Source: Alphaproteobacteria bacterium
Lineage (GTDB): Bacteria > Pseudomonadota > Alphaproteobacteria > Reyranellales > Reyranellaceae
Assembly (NCBI GenBank): GCA_013290035.1
Contig: JABCYT010000299.1
Span: forward strand, 1-5,377
Reading direction: 5' to 3'
DNA: 5,377 bases
Below are positions 1 through 5,377 of this stretch, piece after piece (positions within the stretch are counted from its first letter, which is position 1; every line of letters begins with the position of its first letter). The notes beneath the pieces were generated by a model. The model did no database searches and had not been told where the DNA came from. It saw nothing but the letters and a program-made list of their open reading frames with translations. Position numbers and translations under genes: made by a program.

Positions 1-1491
<1,491 letters not shown>

Positions 1492-1587
1492 TTCCAGTTC
1501 ACACTAGCATTGCGCCTGCTGCATCGTTTGGGGATGAATACCGTGACGTGATTTGGTCGCACGCGCTGCTCTTTACGACCTACTTCG

Positions 1588-1618
1588 ATTATAAGTTGTT
1601 CTTCTATCAACTATACAA
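1588..1618 (-). promoter_or_regulatory. Candidate recQ promoter
   Basis: Read on the minus strand, a perfect TATAAT lies at 1593-1588, with TTGTAT at 1618-1613 as a possible -35 element. The 19-base spacer is longer than the usual 17. Transcription would begin near 1581 and leave a leader of about 90 bases before the recQ ATG. The elements sit in the most AT-rich stretch of the window, about 27% GC by hand count over 1586-1630. The -10 match is good and the -35 is weak. Consensus matching is only a rough guide in alphaproteobacteria. Confidence 0.45.
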
Positions 1619-1624
1619 CTTATA
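1590..1624. repeat. Perfect 10-bp inverted repeat in the intergenic region (possible operator)
   Basis: TATAAGTTGT at 1590-1599 is the exact reverse complement of ACAACTTATA at 1615-1624, with a 15-base spacer between them. The spacer contains a further CAACT at 1608-1612, so the site holds one AGTTG (1594-1598) and two CAACT (1608-1612 and 1616-1620) cores. A perfect, AT-rich dyad between divergent genes is typical of a dimeric repressor operator, but here it may also simply reflect two promoters in mirror image. The RNA hairpin would be AT-rich with a long loop, and no T-run follows it on either strand, so it is not a good terminator. No regulator gene is in the window, so the binding protein is unknown. 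Confidence 0.6.
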
Positions 1625-1626
1625 GA
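1596..1626 (+). promoter_or_regulatory. Candidate promoter for the small basic protein gene
   Basis: On the plus strand, TTGTTC at 1596-1601 and TATAGA at 1621-1626 are separated by 19 bases. This mirrors the geometry of the recQ promoter candidate across the inverted repeat. Transcription would start near 1633 and give a leader of about 115 bases before the ATG at 1748. Both boxes are imperfect and the spacer is long, so this is a tentative call based on position, AT content and symmetry. Confidence 0.28.
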
Positions 1627-1696
1627 ATTCCAATGTAAATCGGCTGCCGGATCGGAAACAAATCGGGACGGCTGGCCGGAATGCGCCTAGGGTGGT

Positions 1697-1715
1697 CGGG
1701 ACCGCGGATGTCCCG
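1697..1715 (+). other. Small GC-rich stem-loop in the leader of the small gene
   Basis: CGGGAC (1697-1702) and GTCCCG (1710-1715) form a perfect 6-bp stem around a 7-base loop. It lies 20 bases upstream of the AAAGGAA ribosome binding site. An alternative pairing of CGGAT (1705-1709) with ATCCG (1718-1722) would exclude it. In DNA this GC-rich, such stems arise by chance, and no T-run follows, so it is not a terminator. It could modulate translation or RNA stability, but nothing proves this. Confidence 0.25.
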
Positions 1716-1735
1716 CGATCCGGTACGCCCGGCCC

Positions 1736-1742
1736 AAAGGAA
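1736..1742 (+). promoter_or_regulatory. Ribosome binding site of the small basic protein gene
   Basis: AAAGGAA ends five bases before the ATG at 1748, an ideal distance for pairing with the 16S rRNA tail. It is the main sequence evidence that the 45-codon frame is translated and it fixes the start codon. Confidence 0.7.
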
Positions 1743-1747
1743 TCCCC

Positions 1748-1885
1748 ATGTCGCAGAAGCATCGTCGCAGTAATCGCGAAACGAAGAAGCCCAAGCAGAA
1801 CAAGGCAAAGGTGGTGGTTTCCGCCTCGCCCTTCGCCTCGGCGAACTCCAACCCTGCCAAGGCGATTGCCGCCAAGCGCAAGTAG
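1748..1885 (+). CDS. Small, highly basic protein of unknown function (45 residues)
   Basis: The 45-residue product begins MSQKHRRSNRETKKPKQNK. Its first half is almost entirely Lys, Arg, Gln and Asn; the second half is rich in Ala and Ser (VVVSASPFASANSNPAK) and it ends AAKRK. There are 13 Lys/Arg residues in the first 21 or so positions plus the tail against a single Glu, so the protein is strongly cationic. No signal peptide, membrane span or cysteine is present and it is probably largely disordered. The start is supported by AAAGGAA at good spacing. I recall short alphaproteobacterial hypothetical proteins starting with a similar Ser-Asn-Arg-Glu-x-Lys-Lys-Pro-Lys stretch; this is memory, not a search. 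Such a composition would fit binding to nucleic acid or ribosomes, but that is inference. It stands alone on its strand, with its own candidate promoter and terminator, and ends one base from the stop of the opposing ndvB gene. Confidence 0.75.
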   Translation: MSQKHRRSNRETKKPKQNKAKVVVSASPFASANSNPAKAIAAKRK

Positions 1886-1886
1886 C

Positions 1887-4800
1887 CTAGCGCAAGGATG
1901 CGGGCCCCAAGGTGACGAGGATCGCGTGGACGCCGCGATCCTCGCAGAGTTTTACGTGCGCCTTGCCATCCGAAACGGTCTGGGATGCGCCGTCGAACTC
2001 GACGGCCACGACGCCGCGGCTGACATTTCCGGGATTATGAACCGCGATTTCGTAGACGGCGCCGCGGTAGCGCAGCGTCATGCCGAATTCCGGCCAGGCG
2101 GTCGGAATGCACGGATCGATCACCAATGAATCCGCCTGGACGCGCAGGCCGAGGATCGATTCGACGCCGGCCCGGTAAAGCCAGCCGGCCGAGCCTGTGT
2201 ACCAGGTCCAGCCGCCCCGCCCGGCATGTGGCGGCACCGAGTAGACATCCGCCGCCGACACATACGGCTCGACCTTGTACCGCAGCACGCCAGCGCGCGT
2301 CGCCGTGTGATTGATGGGATTGATCATCGAGAACAGCTCGGCTGCCTTGTCGCCCTGGCCGAGTGCCGCGAAGCCCATGATCGACCAGGCGGCACCATGG
2401 GTGTACTGGCCGCCATTCTCGCGAATGCCCGGCGGATAGCCCTTGATGTAACCGGGATCGAGCGGCGTCTTGTCGAATGGCGGCGTGAACAGCAGCACGA
2501 GACGGTCGCCGCGATGCACGAGCTGGTGGTCGAGCGCCGCCATCGCCTGGACCCTGCGCGCCGGATCGCCCGCACCGGACAATGCCGCCCAGGACTGCGC
2601 GATGGAATCGATCCGGCATTCGTCGCTCGACGACGATCCGAGCGGCGTGCCATCGTCGTAGTAGCCGCGGCGATACCACTCCCCGTCCCAGCCCGCGCTA
2701 TCGAGGGCGACGCGCAACGCATCGGCATGCGCTTTCCAAGTTCGTGCCCGTGCCGACTCTTTGCGCGACGCGGCGATCGGGATGAAGGCGGTGAGCGCTG
2801 CATGCAGGAACCAGCCCAGCCAGACGCTCTCGCCCTTGCCCGCCTCGCCGACGCGGTTCATGCCGTCGTTCCAATCACCCGACCCCATCAATGGTAAGCC
2901 GTGCGCGCCGATGGCGAGCGCGAGATCGAGGCCGCGGGCGCAGTGCTCGAACAGCGACGCCGTTTCATCTGAATGATTCGGTTTGAAATAGAGGTCGTGG
3001 TCGGCGGGTTTGAGGGCCGGGCCGTCGATGAACGACACTCGCTCGTCGAAGATGGCCGAATCGCCGGTGGCCTCGACATAGTGCGCCGCGACCGTGGCGA
3101 GCCATGCCCGGTCGTCGGAAATGCGCGTGCGAACGCCCTGGCCGGCCGGCGGAAACCACCAATGCTGGAAATCGCCCTGGACGAACTGCCGCCCGGCCGC
3201 GCGCAGGATGTGATCCCGGGTCATCTCGGGCCGGGCGACAGTGAGTGCCATGACGTCCTGAAGCTGGTCGCGGAAGCCGTAGGCGCCGCTTGCCTGATAG
3301 AAGGCCGAACGTGCCCAATAGCGGCAGGCGAGCGTCTGGTAGAGCAGCCAGCCGTTCAGCAGGATGTCCATGGTTCGATCCGGCGTCTTCACCTGCACCG
3401 CGCCCAGCGTTTCCTCCCAGTAGTCGACGACCTCGCGACGGACAGCGTCGAGATCGGCGGCGCGATAGCGCTCGATCAGCGCCCGCGACGCGGCAGCATC
3501 GTCGGCCTGCCCCAGGAAGAAGACGATCTCGGTCGCGCCGTCGCGGTCGAGGTCGATCGTCGTCTGCAGGGCGGCGCACGGATCGAGGCCGGCGCCGACC
3601 CGTTGCGACAGCGGAATGCCGGCGCTGAGCGCCGCAGGATTGTCGGTCGTGCAATTGCGCCCGACAAACTCGCTGCGATCGGCGGTCCACGAGGCCTGGC
3701 GGCCACCCAGGTCGGCGAAGGCCACCTGCGTGCCATGCTGCATGTTCCAGGGATTGCGCGCGAAGATCGCGTCAGTCGCTGCGTCGAGCTCGGTGACGAT
3801 CGTCGGCGCCGCTGCACCGCGCGACAGGCCGAGGACCCATTCGACGTAGGCCGTGACCGACAGCCGCCGCGGACGCCCGGACAGGTTGCGGATGGTGAGC
3901 CGCGAGATCTTGATGGGATCCGAGAGCGGCACGTATTGGAGCAGTTCAAGCGCGATGCCGTACGCCACGACCTCGAACCGGCTGTATCCGTAGCCATGAC
4001 GGACGATGTACGGCGCGGATTCGTGGCGGATCGGCAGCGCCGTTGGCGTCCACAGAGTGCCGCTGTCGAGATCGCGCACGTAAAGGACCTCGCCGGGCCG
4101 GTCGCTGACCGGATCGTTCGACCAGGGAGTGAGCTGGTTGTCGCGGCTGTTCTGCGACCAGGTATAGCCGCCGCCCTCGGCTGCCACCTGGAAGCCGAAC
4201 GAGGGGTTGGAGACGACATTGATCCACGGCGCAGGCGTCGACTGGCCCGGTCCGAGCACCGTCACGTACTCGCGACCATTGGGCGAGAAGCCGCCAAGTC
4301 CGTTGAAGAACTGCAGGGCCGCCAGGGCCGAGACGGGCGGCGGATTTTCCGGGGAGCTGACGTCGGTTGTGGGCTTGCGCCTGGCCGGCGGCAGGGCGCC
4401 ACGTGGCGTCTGAATGCGATTGAGTTGCTCGGCCAGACCGCCACGCCGGCTCAGCAGAACCACCCGCGCGACGGCGAGCAGCAGGGCGCGGGTCTCGGCT
4501 GAGATCAAGTCGCTGCGCAGGACAAAGATGCCGCCCTCCTCGCTCTCGAATCCGAGATGCGTCGGCGACCGGCTGGTGCGGACCAGCGTCTCCAGCGCGG
4601 TCTGCAGGTCCTGCACATAAGAGGCGCCGCGCTCGTTCAGGATCACGAGATCGATCACCAGCCCCTTGAGGCGCCAGTACTCGCGGGCGCGCAACAACTC
4701 GCGGACGATGCCCGAATCCTCGATCTCGTCGATACGCACCAGCACGATCCGGGCGTCGCCCGAGATGCCCTGCGCCCACAGGAAATGCTGGCCGGCCAGG

Positions 4801-5377
4801 CCGCGCCGGATCGTGTCCGACGACGAGCGCAGCGACGGATTGGCATAAAGCACATAGCCCGCCAGGCGCTGATAGAGACTCGCCTGGGCGGGCGCGATGT
4901 CAAGATGGCGCAACTGCACCTGCGCCTGGGTCCAGGCCAGCGTGGCCGCCCGCTCGAAGGCATTGGTGTCCTGGTGCTTGTCGATCGCGTCGAGCAGCGC
5001 CTCGCGCGAGGACGCCACCACCGTCCAGAAGGCGATCCGCGCTGTGCCGCCCGCGGGAACCCGCAGGCGCCGACGCAGCGCGAACACCGGATCGAGCACG
5101 GTTCCGACGGTGTTGGACAGACGTAGCCCGTCGACCGCGGCAACGGCGTTGCCGACGTCGTTGCCGCGACCGAGGAAGCGGGCACGGTCGGTTTCGATCT
5201 CGACCTCGCCAAGCGCCCCGCCCTCGACGACCGCCAGATGGCCGGCCCACAGCTCGGGTTCACCCGGTTCGCGGCGGCGGCGCGTCGCCAGGATGGCGCC
5301 GGCGCCGGCCAGGTACTCGGTCTCGACGAAGAGCTTGGAGAAGGCCTGATGCGCCGAATCGGCGAGCGGCGGCGCCA
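1887..5377 (-). CDS. ndvB: Cyclic beta-1,2-glucan synthase, C-terminal 1162 residues with GH94 module (N-terminus off window)
   Basis: NdvB/ChvB/Cgs-type inner-membrane enzyme that builds periplasmic cyclic beta-1,2-glucan from UDP-glucose, important for hypo-osmotic adaptation and host interaction in rhizobia, Agrobacterium and Brucella. Family members are about 2800 residues, so this is roughly the last 40%; the membrane and glycosyltransferase parts lie off the right edge. Visible residues 1 to about 150 end a first GT36-type beta-sandwich (TDRARFLGRG near 60; WTQAQVQLRHLDI near 148-160). An alpha/beta segment follows to about 320. The second sandwich starts at FFNGLGGFSPNGREY (about 356-370). 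The GH94 (alpha/alpha)6 barrel follows, with YGFRDQLQDV (about 699-708), GSGDWNDGMN (831-840, holding the family's catalytic Asp), YPPGIRENGGQYTH (980-993) and a phosphate-site-like YTGSAGW (1059-1065). In Brucella Cgs the GH94 domain acts as a phosphorylase that sets glucan length. The motifs are intact, so the same role is likely. The frame is open to base 5377, so a GTG at 5099 is internal and not the start. The stop TAG is at 1889-1887. No clear membrane span is seen in this part. Confidence 0.96.
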   Translation of the reverse strand, partial: APPLADSAHQAFSKLFVETEYLAGAGAILATRRRREPGEPELWAGHLAVVEGGALGEVEIETDRARFLGRGNDVGNAVAAVDGLRLSNTVGTVLDPVFALRRRLRVPAGGTARIAFWTVVASSREALLDAIDKHQDTNAFERAATLAWTQAQVQLRHLDIAPAQASLYQRLAGYVLYANPSLRSSSDTIRRGLAGQHFLWAQGISGDARIVLVRIDEIEDSGIVRELLRAREYWRLKGLVIDLVILNERGASYVQDLQTALETLVRTSRSPTHLGFESEEGGIFVLRSDLISAETRALLLAVARVVLLSRRGGLAEQLNRIQTPRGALPPARRKPTTDVSSPENPPPVSALAALQFFNGLGGFSPNGREYVTVLGPGQSTPAPWINVVSNPSFGFQVAAEGGGYTWSQNSRDNQLTPWSNDPVSDRPGEVLYVRDLDSGTLWTPTALPIRHESAPYIVRHGYGYSRFEVVAYGIALELLQYVPLSDPIKISRLTIRNLSGRPRRLSVTAYVEWVLGLSRGAAAPTIVTELDAATDAIFARNPWNMQHGTQVAFADLGGRQASWTADRSEFVGRNCTTDNPAALSAGIPLSQRVGAGLDPCAALQTTIDLDRDGATEIVFFLGQADDAAASRALIERYRAADLDAVRREVVDYWEETLGAVQVKTPDRTMDILLNGWLLYQTLACRYWARSAFYQASGAYGFRDQLQDVMALTVARPEMTRDHILRAAGRQFVQGDFQHWWFPPAGQGVRTRISDDRAWLATVAAHYVEATGDSAIFDERVSFIDGPALKPADHDLYFKPNHSDETASLFEHCARGLDLALAIGAHGLPLMGSGDWNDGMNRVGEAGKGESVWLGWFLHAALTAFIPIAASRKESARARTWKAHADALRVALDSAGWDGEWYRRGYYDDGTPLGSSSSDECRIDSIAQSWAALSGAGDPARRVQAMAALDHQLVHRGDRLVLLFTPPFDKTPLDPGYIKGYPPGIRENGGQYTHGAAWSIMGFAALGQGDKAAELFSMINPINHTATRAGVLRYKVEPYVSAADVYSVPPHAGRGGWTWYTGSAGWLYRAGVESILGLRVQADSLVIDPCIPTAWPEFGMTLRYRGAVYEIAVHNPGNVSRGVVAVEFDGASQTVSDGKAHVKLCEDRGVHAILVTLGPASLR
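1916..1953 (+). terminator. Intrinsic terminator-like stem-loop of the small gene, inside the 3' end of ndvB
   Basis: CGAGGATCGCG (1916-1926) and CGCGATCCTCG (1934-1944) form a perfect 11-bp stem with a 7-base loop. On the plus strand, CAGAG and then TTTT (1950-1953) follow. The stem begins 31 bases after the small gene's stop, the expected place for its terminator. On the minus strand the same bases encode the EDRGVHAILV stretch near the NdvB C-terminus, and no T-run follows in that direction, so it would act in one direction only. The T-run is short and five bases from the stem, so it may be less efficient than a classical terminator. Confidence 0.5.

Noticed and set aside
1687..1881. Minus-strand 64-codon frame opposite the small gene, with a hydrophobic stretch
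   Set aside because: It is antisense to the better supported 45-codon gene, with no ribosome binding site or family resemblance that I can see.
1876..1896. Direct repeat GCGCAAG flanking the two stop codons
   Set aside because: Two 7-base copies 14 bases apart are within chance for this GC-rich sequence, and there is no further sign of an attachment or insertion site.
2973..4502. Plus-strand open frame of 509 codons
   Set aside because: It is antisense to the GH94 and sandwich regions of ndvB, with low-complexity Arg/Ala/Gly-rich translation and no motif. It is a shadow of the real gene.
1887..5099. A complete 1070-residue protein starting at the GTG at 5099
   Set aside because: The same frame continues without a stop to base 5377 and the upstream residues (for example FVETEY and TDRARFLGRG) match the NdvB family, so 5099 is an internal codon.
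5294..5310. Tandem GGCGCC-like run
   Set aside because: It merely encodes an Ala-Gly alternation in ndvB with GC-rich codons. It is too short to be a meaningful repeat.

Overview
The window looks like ordinary chromosome from a GC-rich alphaproteobacterium, most likely Rhizobiales or a close relative. Three things suggest this: high GC with strongly G/C-biased third codon positions, a cyclic beta-1,2-glucan synthase of the NdvB/ChvB/Cgs family (typical of rhizobia, Agrobacterium and Brucella), and a tiny Lys/Arg-rich protein of a kind I associate with that group. No mobile element, CRISPR array, tRNA or rRNA is visible.

Layout. Positions 1-1491 (minus strand) hold the first 497 residues of a RecQ DNA helicase, whose C-terminus lies off the left edge. 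Positions 1492-1747 form a 256-base intergenic region with an AT-rich core near 1586-1630. That core carries a perfect 10-bp inverted repeat, which I read as a symmetric pair of outward-facing promoters: recQ to the left, a small gene to the right. Positions 1748-1885 (plus strand) encode a 45-residue basic protein with a good ribosome binding site. Positions 1887-5377 (minus strand) hold the last 1162 residues of the NdvB-type glucan synthase, open to the right edge and therefore partial at its N-terminus.

The small gene and ndvB converge tail to tail with one base between their stop codons. A strong stem-loop followed by TTTT lies 31 bases past the small gene's stop, inside the last codons of ndvB, and is the likely terminator of the small gene.

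How the genes work together: there is no sign of a shared pathway. RecQ acts in DNA recombination and repair, and NdvB makes periplasmic cyclic glucan at the inner membrane. They share a strand, but the 397 bases between their coding regions, the opposing small gene and the internal promoter candidates argue against one operon. I found no convincing new biological system. The most unusual points are the symmetric divergent promoter and the terminator embedded in the opposing gene's coding sequence.
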